Assembly: GCF_001522545.3 (NCBI RefSeq)
Contig: NC_031769.1
Coordinates: 12,693,090 to 12,757,089 of the forward strand
Source: Parus major
Taxonomy: Eukaryota; Chordata; Aves; Passeriformes; Paridae
Reading direction: 5' to 3'
Length of the DNA: 64,000 nt
Part shown: positions 10,691 to 24,781 of the stretch, piece by piece
Layout: each line of letters starts with the position of its first letter
Numbering within the stretch: position 1 is the stretch's first letter
The notes under the pieces: generated by a model
The model's database searches: none
What the model was told of the DNA's origin: nothing
The model's input: only the letters and a program-made list of their open reading frames with translations
Translations under genes and position numbers: made by a program

Positions 10691-13452
10691 GACTTTTTCA
10701 AGCTTTTCCGCTATTCCCGCCCTGGTTATTCCAGATGCTGTATCTTTAGGTAGTTCCATAAACTATAAACGGCATTCATGCTCCAGTCATTACCAGTTAA
10801 AGAAGTGAAATATGTAGACACAAGAAAACAAGTCATTCAACAAGTTGTTCTGAAAAAGTGTTTGCCAAAACTGGGAGGTGCCTTAGCGTACTTCTTTCCT
10901 TTTTTGAAAGATGATGGTGTCTTTAAACTGAGCCTTTACAAAAGAGTCGTCTCCCATGGCATGTTAAGTGTCCTTTTAAAGCGGGTGTTATTTTAGGAAT
11001 GTGTGCACCCGCCTCTCATATCTGTTGTCTGCACTTCTGTAAGCACCTGCTTTTCCTGGGATGCATACTGAAGTGTAAAAGGTTAATGTTTTAAATTCAT
11101 AGATCATGTACTATGGTGGAACAGTGAGTTGAGATTTGTTAGATCAATCTCTTCTTAACAGATTAAACTAACATCTTAACTTTTGTATATCAAATATGGT
11201 CCTTTTTCAAGAGAAAAGGTATTGTTCTTCTGTCAGGAGTAAGCTAATTTATTTGAGCAGAAGGCTGTTGAATTAACAGAAGAATGCTTTGGCAATTGTT
11301 GAACTTTTTACCTGTCTGCCCAGTGGCTCAGAACATCGTTCCTTTAAGAGGAGCTAAATGAATAGGGTTAATCTGTAGGGAACTTGGTTTCTTTTGAGTT
11401 TGGGAAAACTTTGATCTTTTCTCTTCACCAAACGTGATGTATAGTCTGAAGTTTCTTTCCCTGCTGCCTGGTTCCTCTTGTTGCAGACCAATTGGCCACC
11501 ATGGAGCCTTAAAGTTCTTCAATTAAAGGGACATGGGACTTTTTTTTTTTTTTTATTTTAAGAGGAAGACTTGTAACAGTTAGTGAACACCAGAGGGAAA
11601 AGGGAGAACAGCCTTTTAAACAGCTTTTCCCTGCATTGTTAGCCAGACTGCAGGCAGCAAGGCATGGCTTGGAGCATTATAGAAAAGAGCTATGAATGCC
11701 CTACAGGTGGTCTGCTCACATAATCTCCCCAATTTAAAACATTTTCCTTTACAGGACAATTGCATTACAAAACTCCCTTCTCTTTTGGTCCTAATTGAAC
11801 CAAAGAACAACTACAAGATTTTCTTTAAAAACTGAGTGTCCAAAAAAAATTTAAAATCTATTAACCAACATTCTAATCTGTTTTCTAAAGTGAGAGCACT
11901 CAGAATACCAAGAGTAAAAACTGCATTAGACATTACTCCAGATATTTTTACATCATCTGCTTATATTCTGTCAAATTAGCAATCATTTAAAAGCAATTGG
12001 TTAGGTTGTGTGCTAGCAGTGAAAAGATAGCCCCAGGTCCCTTATTAACCTGCCAATCATGATAAGAGATGGGCAGCTACCCTACTAATGACACAGATAT
12101 CAGTCATGATTTGTGGGAAAAACCTTGTTTCATTGAGCACTGACTTGATTATTGGTGTCCCTTTCAAAGATCTCCTAACTTAATAGACCCCACTTCTACA
12201 AACTTGCCAGGAACATGAAAAGGAGTAATTTAAAATGCTCCTAACTCCTTGATGTGAAAAATAATTTTATCTTCTTAAATGCAAAGGAAATTCCACTGGG
12301 ATTTATGCATGGTGCCTATTTATGCACTGACTGAAAGCATCAGAATATTGACAGAGCTGTAAGTTGAAAAAGCTGTACTATTTTTCTATATTGCTGGAAA
12401 CATTTTTTTCAAGGTTGTTGAATTAAATCAAGGTGGAACTTTTACCTTCTGTTAGGTCTTCCTGCTGGGGAAGACCCACATAGCAAAATCAGTTCTGCAG
12501 ATAAAAATCTGAGTTCCTTCCCCTCCACCATGTTCTAGCAAGGAAGACAGAGGGGAGGTACAGTAACAACTCTTCTCTGAGAATTTGTCTAGATAGGTTT
12601 CTCACAGGCTGCAGGTTGCTAGCACTGAGATAAAAGCATTTCTAATAAAAGAAAGAAGTAGCCCTATGTCTTAACCTACTTGGGAATGAGCCAAGAGGTG
12701 ATGCAGGTGACTACCAGACAGGTGAACTGAAAAAAGGAGTCTGAGAGCTAGCCAGGTAAACAAGATGTCTGCTTTGGAAGTGACTGAGTAATAATGCAAA
12801 AGTTAAACAAATGAAAATGAGGCAAAATTAAAATCACTAGAAACCTGGGGAAATGGAGCTAAAGAAGCTAACTTAGAAATACAGATTTTTGTGAATCAGT
12901 ATAAAAGTTATAGATAAGGAAAAACAGTCAGAAACACCAACAAGGCATTTAGGTACACAAAAAGAAAAATCCACAGCTACAACGAACTTCACATTATTAA
13001 GATGCCCTTTATAAAACTTTAACGTTAAATTTGCTATGAAGATCCAAAAAGTATTGGTAAGGTGATAGAAATGAAAATGTTAATTTTCAAGATCTTGTGA
13101 TAAACTGCCTCCTCTGTAAATTTGCCAGAGAGCTACTGAAAATAGCTCAAGGAGACCCATGGCCCAAGCCCTTGCCTGCAGAGCAAGAGTGCCATCAGCA
13201 TCCCTGCTGGCAAAGGCTCATCCATGGGCAGGGACAGCAGCCACACACACTGACTCTGGAGAGCTAAGGCAAAGCTTTGCAGTCACTGAGGGGGCCTGTA
13301 GCACAACTTCTATGGCAGCATTTGGGGGCTGGATAAAGGCAACCGAGAGCCTCCTACAGAAAGGCCAAACTGCTCTGTTCAGACGAGTGACCAAGTTAGA
13401 AAAACGTGGTTTAGGGGTTTTTTCCTCTCTAGTAAGCAAGACACCTTTACAG

Positions 13453-13455
<3 letters not shown>

Positions 13456-13491
<36 letters not shown>
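13456..13491. repeat. Poly(T) tract, 36 bases
   Basis: This is an uninterrupted T run. On the - strand it would be a poly(A) tail, so sequence on its right could be a retroposed insert in - orientation. I do not recognise the neighbouring sequence, and no clear target-site duplication is visible. Confidence 0.9.
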
Positions 13492-15639
13492 CCCAGGACC
13501 CCTCCTTGCTTTACATGCTCCTGCTTCAGAAAGGAAATCTTACAGATCTTCCTTCTCCTGCTGCAAAAACTGAAACCTCCTGCATCCTCCCAGAGAGCTG
13601 GCCTCCCTTCTGGTGGTCCTCTTAAAAGGAGGCAGAGCAGTGCAGGTGTGCTGCAGAGCCTCAGCAGGGACACTGCACACCCCCTGGGCCCTGCTGCTCA
13701 GTCCTTGGGAGCTAGCTGGAGATGTGCTCCAAAGCTTTCCCTGTGCAGGAGAAGCTTCCCTGAAGCTTTGATAATCAATCATTTTGTTGGGAAGGGGCTT
13801 TGAGACAGGGAGGAATTAGGAAATTCTCATATATTGTAATAACACAAAAGTGGCCAGGCTTTCTGGGAAGGCTATGAAGTCTAGGACTGGCACACAAGGA
13901 GTCTTTTCTCCTTTCTTACACAATATTTAAAGTATTGGGGTGCTTACCCATCAAACAGCTCTTCAAATGTCCTAAAAGCTGTCCCAGGTGGGGTAGAAAA
14001 ACTGGAGGCAGGGGTGCCTCTATGCACACACTACCCACAGTGTTCTCTGAAGCCCAGCTTCAGAGCCTGGGCTTTTTCCAGGTTCTCTCAGGAGGAAACA
14101 TCTCTAGACACCTGAAAGCTTGTAGAAGAAAGCAGCAACAGTTTTTTACAGGAGGAAACAGGTACTGGGAGACAAGGCAGAATGCCCAAATTTAAAATGG
14201 AATCACTAGCTGAGAAAGAAGGACCTTGGGAGAATCTCTACTTTGAAATATGAAAATTCAGTACTAGACCACTTCTTGAACCCAGTGACTGCTCAATGCA
14301 CTTATGTCACAAGCACTACATGCATTGCAAAAGCCAAACCCAGCCTGCAGTGAGGTAGCCCTCATAACCAATAAAAACATGACATTTTGCATGGGATAGA
14401 CACACCACCTAATGTGAGAGAGGCGAGAACTAGTGATAATGTACATTGAAAAATGACAAAAGATGCTCCTGGAGTGAAAACTCACCTGCAGTCAAGATCA
14501 TGCTGGAGGAAAGCTCAGTGTGGACCAGTCAAACCAGCTTGTGGGATCACAGCCAATCTCCAAAGTGCCTGTTACTACCTGCCTGTAGCAGGCCCTGCTC
14601 CTGCACCCCATTCCAGAGCCTGTATTTCTCCAGGCACACATTTCCACTCCCACACACCATGGTCAATGCAGCTTCTGGCCCAACAGGGAAGTGAGTGAAG
14701 AGCAATCTCTCTCCATTACCCATCCTGGCCATGTTCCATCTTTCTGTCCTGCATACCAAAACTGGATGGTATGGAAAAGATAGCACATTTCTCCCTAGAA
14801 TTAAAGAGGCTGGGCAACAAAGGTCACCCTGAAAACAATAGGATGAGACTAAGAAGAATAAAGAGATCTGAAAATGTCAGTCCAAAGAAAAAACATTAAA
14901 CAAGGCAGGCTCCCAGCATGTGGTCATAATGAGCTCTAGGCAGCCTTCAAGAGAACTCAATTAGAAATCTTCAGACAGCTCTATTTATTTAAGCTTTTAT
15001 AACTGCCCATCATTACTGTAATCAGGTATATGAATTTCACTAGTTCAGCAGAAAGGATCACACACCATAAATGCTATGGTGATATGGAAATAACTAGTGT
15101 CTGGTATTAAAATGTGGAGCAATAATCTGAGGTGACTAAGGGTAGTCAAAACACCTCAGAAACTAGCACCTAAGGTCAAATGCTGAACCAAGCTTTTCGA
15201 AGGCTGAGATAGCACTTCTTTGCTCCCACTAGTCTCTTATCTGTGATCTCAAAACACTTTACATTCACTTGTGAACTAATCAAATTTCTTCTTGTGAGGC
15301 AGAAATTGCAGTAATAATACCGAGGCTAATGAAACTTAAATGTAACTCTAGGGGAAAAACCTGGATTTCCTGACTCTGCTCTGTGTCCTCAGTACAGCTC
15401 CGTTTTATGAGCACTTTCTCACACCTATGCCCTCCCCACCAATGTCCCCACAGCAGCCCCAAAGGCCACAGCCTCATGCCCGCAGTGTCCGGCTCTGCTG
15501 CAGCGCTCAGCCAAAATCTACTTGTGCAAGACTGGAGGGAAATTGCTCCATCCTCCCATTCCCTACTGCAGGGAGGTATGGAAAAGAAAGTTCACAGCAA
15601 TTCTGGAGTTGCACCGGGCAAGAAATCCTGCAGGAAAAG

Positions 15640-15900
15640 GGGCTGCGGTAGGAGAGGCTGTGCGGGCACAGCGGCGGGAGCGGGATGTGGGATGTGGGAT
15701 GTGGGATGTGGGATGTGGGATGAGGGATGAGGGATGAGGGATGAGCAGCGATCTCCATCCCGCAGTGCCCTCCGCTGGGGAGACCGGGAATTCCAGCGCC
15801 AGCCCCTTCCACCGCTCCTGCTCCCGCTTTGTCAGCCTTTCCGGAGCTTCTCCTCTCGGCCGAGCCTGGCGGGGCCGTGGGGGGAGATGCCAGCCCCGCT
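15640..15900. other. Isolated GC-rich, CpG-containing patch
   Basis: This is a short island of high GC with multiple CpGs in otherwise AT-rich intergenic DNA, containing the heptamer minisatellite at 15682-15744. No exon is recognised. It could be an enhancer, an orphan promoter or simply a GC-biased repeat neighbourhood. Confidence 0.55.
15682..15744. repeat. Heptamer minisatellite, nine perfect units
   Basis: Five GGGATGT units are followed by four GGGATGA units, 63 bases in all with no interruption. The G-triplets at 7-base spacing could form G-quadruplexes on the + strand. Confidence 0.95.
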
Positions 15901-18900
15901 CCCTGCTCTGACCCTGCACACACCGCCGCTGGCACCCTCTGGGCAGGGCTCACCACCTCTGCTACAAGCAGAATACAGAACTAAGATGCTCTTTCTTAAA
16001 ATCCAGCTCTCCAAGAAAATAGAAATTTAGTCAGAAAGACACGGCCACATTCCTGAAGATACCTAATATATTATAAAGGAGAATGCTGGCCTATTTCTCT
16101 GGAACGCTACCTTACTTGTTTAATATGTTGCATTAAGAAAGAGTTCTTATCCCATCGGTTTTGCCTTACATGTGACTTGTTAGGTGCTTTCAGGTATGCT
16201 TTAAATGCATTAGTCAGTTCTTTCCTCCAAACTTCTGTCATTGATAATTACACGTGACATTCTTCACAAAGATAGTCTCGAATTATTTTTTTCTACTTGA
16301 CTTTTTTCCAAAAATAAACTTATGACCAGAATGTCCCATTTTCACATCTTCTGTAATTAGAAAGAATAGTTTTCATGCTATGAACAGAAATGTGTTTGAG
16401 ACATGATACCTTCATCATTTCTCAGTGGTTGAAATCTAAATGCTCTCTTTCAATGTAAATCAGAAAATGTAGCCATCTGGCTTAGGAAACAAATTACTTG
16501 TTTTGGCTTTCTCTCCAGATGTAGGGAGGGAACAGAATTAAATCTGACTTTTAGGAAAGGAAGGGGGAATGTTTCCCGTGGAGACTGTGCAGCTTTGGGC
16601 ACTGTGTGTTCTGTGCATCACTCTGCAGGGAGATGCACAACTTTCTCCCTTCAAACCTGCAGGGTGGAAAGCACATTTATCATTGTGGGCTTTAAACTGA
16701 AGTTACTTTTTTGCAAAACGCAGGGAAGAAATGTTTTGCTAGAACAAGTTGTAAAATCTTATTTTTCCAGGAGACAGAGCAGGGCACTAGGAACAGCCAG
16801 ACCAGGAAACCACGGAGACCCACACGGAGCTTCTTTGCTGCCATCCTGGAGCTCATTAGTGTACAAGAATTGTGTGTGTTGTTTTTAGCAGCTAAAGAGT
16901 TATTTATGGCTTCTATGTTCTCAAGCCAAAGTGAGTGAGGGGTGCAACCAGGGCAAACGCATCAGAGCAATGCAAATCACTGACAAGGCATCATGAATAC
17001 AAGCTGAGCAGAATTTAAATACAATCCATGAATGAGAGGAAAGATTTGCATGCGGGAAAGAATCATTAGAATCTGATTTAACAAGCAGTACATAAAATGG
17101 GCCTTTGCAGCTTAAAATGAAGCAAAGCACATTCACGTTATACATTCTTAATGAAAAAAAAAAAGCAGCAAAATCACAAAAAACCTAATTTATAAGTAGA
17201 GCTTGGAATAGAAATGGTTTTCACAGAATACCTTTAGATCCTGATTCAGAAACTTGTGCTTGATTGCTTTCTTGAATAGAAGTGGATCATAAGCATGTAG
17301 GGTGGTAAGGACTATTTAAGTGCATGCCAAAGTCCTATTGATTTCAGTGAGATTTTATAAGATACTTAAAGTAAGCATGTGCATAAATGTTTTCCTGAAC
17401 AAGAGTGCTTTTCTGAATTAGGACTTAACCCATGAATTTACACAGTGCTTTCAAACATAATTCCTTCTGGGAAAATAGAATAGACAAGAATAATTTTTTT
17501 TAATTGTATATTTCTATATGTCTTAAAAGAAGTTAATGGAAAATTATTCTGGATAAAATTTTCTGTAAGGTCCAAAAGCCAACAGTGAACAATCTGTGGC
17601 AGCTGAAAGTACATAATGTGCATACAGCAACTTTTATAGACTGACTACTGGTTTCATCTCAACTAAATGCTGGAAGGTTTTGAATATAAGGAGTTTTATA
17701 GCTAATTTCAGTCTCTTGGAAGGAAAGTGATAAGTTGTTTTACATTAAATTATATTATATTCAGTCTGAGAAAAGAGCATTTCTTTTAAAAAACACCTTC
17801 CATTTTTTGTTTTCAGTCAGTGGTCACTAACATTGGGAAGAAAAAACTTTTTATGTAATGTCTCCTAAAATAAAATGTGTCTACTGCTAAATGTCTTGTC
17901 TTTTGAAGTAATGGCTGAAGTGGCAGGTTCTGATGCAACTGTGTTTGCCTGATACTGAGATCATCTGTCTCTGTCAACATTGGACAATCTTTTTGTTTTT
18001 ATAGAAGCTTTGCTCCAGCCATGTATTTGTGTTTCCTACCATATTCCTCTGGAAATACAACACTTCCTTCATGCACATCTCTCAGCTAAGTCTTTAGCAA
18101 CAACACACATAAGAATTCCAAGAGCTCAGTGTATGACCATGTGGCCATATTGACTATACTTGTGAAAGTCAGATTCTAGTGTCAATTTTTTTTTTCGGCA
18201 TTTTAGAAGATTTTGGAGTGTTGTGGTGATGGCTTGCAAGATGTCTTTTTGAAATCTATAAATGGTATGACCAGTGTGATTTTTGACTTTTGTTCTCTCT
18301 TTCTAAATAATTCTACTTTGAAAATGTTTAGCATCATGTGCTATTCCAGGTCAGCAGCAACACTATTCTCCCGACTGAGCATTCTGTGTCTCTTTTGTTG
18401 AATAAAAACCAGGATCACATTTGTTGAAAGGTAATATCCTCTATAGCAGTACTTCTCTAGCTGATATCACTGCTTAAATATTTCTCAACATTTTCATACC
18501 TTTTTTTTTTCCTTCCTCTTCCCTCCACCCCTTTCCCTCCAAGTGTCATGTCTAGGTGACAGCTGAGGATCAGCTCTAGACTAGGACGTAAATACAGGTA
18601 GGTATCTCAGTATAGGGTTTTTTTAAGGTAAGTCATTGTATGAACTCTTATTGTAGTCAACAGTGTGTTAGAAATGTAGTCAGTAGGTCGTGGAAGCAGA
18701 ATCTGGGCTCTAAGTAACTCGTGGGCCTCACTTCAGTTGCTCAGACATGGGCTCCAGGTGATCCTGGAGATTCCTGACCAGTCTCTACCCACCTCTCCAA
18801 ATGAGCGTGGGTCTCCTGTAATTCTCTGTCATGTCTGAAAGACACAGGTGAATATCACAGCTACCCTCTGGCAACTCTAATAACATGGGATACTTTGAGG

Positions 18901-21900
18901 GCAATTTATTGCAGTCCAGCTCTGGATTTGACCAGATCTCCTCAAAGAGTAGGGGGACTATGGACACGGGCATCAAAGCTGTGTGACAAAGTGTAGGTGT
19001 CTTAACCTTGAGCTGAACCGTCCCAGGAGAGGCTGGTGATTATTTTTATCATCTCTGTTACAAGATTTCAGTATTTTCTTGCTGATGAGTTCTTTAATTG
19101 CTGTTTCCTCAAGACTTACATTTTTTGCTGGGCTCTCTCATGTCTTTTTACAAGCTGGCACAATGTATAGTCTTGATTTTCTGTAGAGAGATTTCTTCTT
19201 AGCCACTGCTCTGACCTCTTTGACCCCTTAAAACCACTCTCCACATTATCTGCTAAGGATTTGGTGTGGGGAGTGTTATTCTTGATAAGGCCTTTGATTG
19301 GTATAGTAATAACTTACTCAGTATAATCTTAATTTATTGAAAAGGTGTTATTTTAGTATCACCTCTTTTAGCAGTCTCTTCACATGCTTTCTTCTACCTC
19401 TTTGTGGTATATTAACTTCTCTGTTCTTTACTTTAAGTTTTATTTTTCTGTTGCCTCATTTCCTGATAAAATTTTAGAAAGTCTATTGCTTCCTTTGGTT
19501 TACCTCCTATTTGAAGTTTTCTTCATTTATCCAAATTTTAGAACCACTTAAAGTACATAAACACATACCCTTAAATCATGCAAGTTCCACCAGCTCCTCT
19601 AGAGAGCAGCAAATATGTTCAAATAAAATAGTAGCATGCTTCAATCTAATGTTTCCTGAAACAAAATCTTTGGTAACTCAGCTTGCTAAGTACTGCTAAA
19701 GATCAAAAAACTATGAGGAATGAAGGTCTTATACCTGAACCTGGCATTTTCAGACATTGTCTGAGAACTGTCTTAGCCCTGGTATTTAGTGTGGAAGCCT
19801 CCTACCCTCTCCAAAAGCCCAACACCAGCTCACCAATATCTTACGGCAGAGAAGAGAGGGAAGGCAGCAGGGGTTCAGCCTGGGCCAGGGACTGGACTTG
19901 GATGCCCACCAGATCCGTGGGCTGTAAAGCTTCCATCTTTACACAGCACTGGCAGCCAGGAGGAAGCACTCACTCTCAGAAAAACACCCACAAGTTCTCC
20001 ATGCTCATGTCCATCAGTGGGCGTTTGACAGATGGGACTCTGGTTCCTGGTGTGCACTAACTAGGGCTTAAGGGAACTTGGCACCTGACAGCATTGAGCT
20101 ACAATTCTTCTATTTCTTAAGAAAAATAGCAAAGATAATGTAAAGTCTTTCTAGCTACAGACCTCTTCAGACTAATGTCACCATGTGTTTGGACCTAAAT
20201 GCTACATAAATCTTCAAGAGAAGGACAAAAGTCCCTCTGTTCTTTGAGACCAGTCTCCATGCACAACTCACAGCTGCCTGCCTGAGAGCTCACACAGCTG
20301 GCACACTCCTAACAAGGCAGACTCATTCTGATGGGAAAACCCATAAAACAGAGCTTCCAGAAACGTGCTCACATTCACAGACCTGTCTCTGGTAAGGTTT
20401 TCTGCCAATAAAACTTCTTGGTCTGTATTGACAGTCTAAAGTAGCTTTTGCAAAGGTTTTCCTCTCAGTTAAAAGCCTGGTCGATTAAGTCAATCCCAGA
20501 GCTGCAAAAGGCACATGGCTGCAGGCAGAGCAGCTTTTCCTCAGCTTCCTGTGACCTACATTACATGTCATCACCACTAACACCTGTGCTGGTGGCGTTC
20601 CCTTCAAATTGCCAGGCACTGAGGTACAAATGGGAATCACCTTCCCCAAAGTCACTACCTGACCTCTGTTAGACATAAAGAACACTGGGAGACATTTCTG
20701 GATGGACAGAAAATATCACCAGTGTAAGAGTGACTGCCAAGGCCACGACAAAGCAAGGGAATCCTTTCTAGAAAATGGACTTACCATGAGGCATCTTCCA
20801 TTGCCTCAAGGCTGCTCACCTCATCCCAGCATAACATGGAGGAGGAGATGGATCAAGTCAGGCAAAGAGGGAAAAAAAGCAAGGAATGAATTGTATGCAG
20901 CTGAAGATGATGTTTATCACATTTTACCCTTCCCTATGTCACCCTTCATACCAGGATCCTGCCTCTTCAGTAGCTGCATGGCTTCTGCTGGTGGGCTGGA
21001 TCAGTCAAATACAGCAAAGCAGACAATCTGCTAACCAAGTTCCACCTCATTTTTTGGAAACGCAGTGGCAAAGATCCTGGAAACTATGGAAGTGGTTCTC
21101 CTGGATGGATAGTGGAGGCTGTCCCTCACTGCTTTTTGAGGTGTGTGCTGGCAGCTGGGACAGCCTCACACAGGGTGCACTGGAAAAGCACAGCCTTCTG
21201 CACCATGAGAGCCCACCTGGCATCGAGACAGAGAGAATATAAAGGCACTGGCAAAATGGGAAGTAGCTGGCACTTACCAGCACTTCCTCTTTACAAACTA
21301 AATCCTGCAAACACTAGCATGGACACTAACGTGGAAATTCCCAGGAACACTCCAACAGAGCTCAGTGCTCACTGAGATGGTGGGTGAGCTCTTGTCAGGT
21401 GCTGACTGAGGCACCCATAACCTCATTATACACTTTGTATAGCCCATTTTTGAGGAAGATCCTGGTGATTCTCTAGTCCAAATAAATTTATCTATGGTTA
21501 ACTTTGCAGCCACAGACTTGTGCTCACAATTGTATTAAACAGTTGCCCTGTCTGGCCTTAGCTTTGCAACAGTTTCTCAATGTAACCCTATAGCATGGGA
21601 TTAGTTTTTAGACATCCACTAAATTCTCATTTATCAGCAGAAGTCCTCGGTGTTGGAGGTGTTCAGTCTGTATTGGCACGGCCTGCAGGCTGCCTGAGGG
21701 ATGCAGAGGGCAGCTCTGTAGGAACTAGAGAGACATGAAAGTTGTATTTTGGTGCCCCAGATGAACTACTCTTATGATACTCCAAAATTAGGGCAGAATT
21801 TGTATAGAAATTGGTGTCAGAAGCAATGTGGGATTCTATTTCAGCTGACTTGGTGCCCAGGTTCTAGAGTGGGCTGAATCCCAGGTTCTACAAAACAAAA

Positions 21901-22406
21901 ATATTACTGATGGATACCAATGAACATGTCAACTAAAATAAAAAGCCTAAATGTTTTGCTTAAGCCTTTGTTTTTAATTTGTAGCAAAAACTTCTCAAAA
22001 AATAAAGTATGCTGAGCCAAGTTGTTTCTGGAAATGAGCCTTGTAGAAATATTTCAGGAACCTCATGTACAAATAAAGCAACTGTTTGGATTTTTTAATC
22101 AACTCCTGACCTTTTTTTTCTTTTTTTTCCCCTATACTTCTTTAAGGATTTTTGCTGAAGTACAGAGGGCTAAGTAAATAGGGAGCATAAGACTGCTGTC
22201 CTAAGGGGTTGTCAATATTTCTATCTAAAAGTCATGGAATATATTTCTCAGATATTGTTAATTTGAAGAAAATATTTCCCATTTATCTGCACAATTCAAA
22301 GTCTATTTCTATAAACTCTGAAAATTATGACTGACTGATTGATTCTAAATTGAAGTAGCTCTGTGTTCCAAGTAACTCCAGGCTGTGAGGTGGATTGTTA
22401 CCACAT

Positions 22407-22420
22407 CTGTCTGTCTGTCT
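22407..22420. repeat. Short CTGT tetranucleotide repeat
   Basis: About three and a half CTGT units in unique intergenic sequence. Confidence 0.7.
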
Positions 22421-24743
22421 ATATTACAAAAAATATCTATGGACCATTCCTTAATATTGGCTCACCTTGTGAACTTCATAAAGGTTGATAGCCCGTGGGA
22501 TCAGTTCTGAGTCACTGATGGGAGGCTGAAGTCGGGCTGCAATGCAAATCCTGTGGTGCTTTCCAGTCATTCAAAGGTGAGGTCCCATCAAGTCATCAGG
22601 TTGGACATGAAAGTCTGTGGTGAACCTGCACAAACAGGTGTCTGTCAATGCATCACAACTGTAAACTGTGTTACAGATAGTTCGTATCTATGTTTCAGAG
22701 AAATGCTTTAGAAAGAGGCTTGCTGAAGGAGAAAAAAACTGGGATTTGTTAGCCAATGTGTACAAGTTGTTCATCTGCCTACCTCTGAATATCTCCACTA
22801 GACCTCCAAAGATAGCACAGAGCTTTAAAGTTTGTGCCAGAACGAAGGAGCTCATTGCACTGTATATTGTCTGTCAGAAGTAAGAATCACTCACACTGAC
22901 TCATAGAGAAATGAGTAGAAGGAGTGGGTGTCTATGTGGGTGTTTAATTTGTCAGGACAAGTGGGGCTCTGAAAGCATCATGGTTTCTCTTAAAAAAAAT
23001 TGCCTATCTTCAATGCAAGGAAAAGGCAAGTCATCACAGGGGAAAATGCAAAATTTTATTCTGCTAGGTCAAAATCTCCTGTTTATTTCCATTATTGTTC
23101 TTTCTTTGCTAAAAGTAACATTTTCAGTGACAGAAAATGCTGTGGTGCCTAAAGTCTCACTGGCAAAATAGATGATACTCAGATAGGAAATCCAGAAATG
23201 AAGGAAATTACTTCTGATTGTCGAGCCCAAATCCCCCATCGTTCTTGAGAGCAGCATATATAGACCTCAGTTTCTAACAACAAGCTCAAAATCTGCCATC
23301 ATTCTCACTCAGTAAATTGTTTATCAGTGAAAGCTTTTCAAAGCTAATCCAGTACTCAAAGTGTTACCTGCAGACACTGAATTAGAGACAGCTCTCTACC
23401 TCCTGGCACTTCCAGAGTGTGAACAGCACAAGCTTATAAAACTGTTCTCAGACTGAGCACTGTGTGTGCCCTCCCATGAATAAATTACACTTGTGGAGAT
23501 GACCTGGGACCTCCTGCCAGTCAAGCCAAATGGAAGGAAACAGACAGTAAAGTGGGAGAAATCAGAAGTCAGTGAAGCAAACTGTGATTGTAATCTGTCT
23601 ACATGGATGCTGGATAATTTCAATATAGAGGTGCAGTTGATACATTCTGATCAGATTTCTGCCTTAGTGAACTCATTTTTCAGAGCTGGCATTGCTGGGT
23701 ATCACAGGCCAAGAGTTCTTGCTATGAGTGAGCAGAGACCATCTAATCTGCAGAACATTTTATCAACTCAATTACAATGTAAGCCATTACGCTGTAAAAT
23801 TACATCTCTGTCAGTTGAGAACTTCGGGCTATTAAAAGTAGATCAAAAGACAGAAGTTAAAGAACAGACTTTTGAACTACTCTACTGTCCTATATTTTGA
23901 GATGTATTTCTTTATTGTCCTAAAATACTACAAGCAGTAACAGTTTATCTGTTCTCCATTGTAACCATGAAATTACAATAATATAATGTCCAATTAATGT
24001 GCTCTTTAAGGATTTCTATTAGAAAGCTAATAATTGAAATAATGATGTATCATGTAAGGGCAGATAACAACTTGAAAGAGTACATTTCTAACCTCAGATT
24101 TAATACTTATTCTGGGCTGAACTGGGATATTCGTGGAGAACAACTGCTGCTGACAGGAAATTATGCATTCCCTAGACACCTGTCTACAGTGTCTTTCACA
24201 AGAGAAGAGAGTCACAGCTTTCTGTTATGTTGCTGAGAGGAAGTCAGTGACCCAACCTAAAAAGTGCAACAAGAGAATAAAGTGATTATAACAGACTGAA
24301 ACTTGGCTTCTAAACTAGTTTGGCTTTTATTTTGGTATTTAAAAATATATTACAAAACAAAACAAACAAACAAAAAAAAAGACATTCAAAATTTGTTTAG
24401 AGAAAAATTTTAATCTACTTTAGTTAGAGATAACAAAATTGTTTTTTTTTCTTTTAATCATGTTCATGCTGCAGAAACTTCCAGTGATGCTTGATGTTGC
24501 TGCATAGAAAACATGAAAATTCTGTGTCTCCAACAGTCTACTAGATACTTGTTTAGCAAGAGAAGTGCTGTAGAAGTGCAATTGAAAACAACATTTTTAT
24601 GACATTTTTTAATTTTCCAATAAATTTTTTTTTCTTACATGAAAACTATTTGATCATAGATTTTTCTGATCAGTTCCAACTCTTATTTCCAGGGAGCTCA
24701 ATTCCTTCCTGTATAGTCTCAGTACCACATGAGAATGAATGAA

Positions 24744-24781
24744 ATATATATATATATATATCTATCTATATCTATATTTAT
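24744..24781. repeat. AT dinucleotide / CTAT microsatellite
   Basis: A pure AT run of about 18 bases grades into CTAT/ATCTAT units. It is a compound microsatellite. Confidence 0.9.

Noticed and set aside
13159..13803. 214-codon open frame on +
   Set aside because: It reads through the poly(T) run as a poly-Phe stretch; the two halves show no protein-like pattern or known domain.
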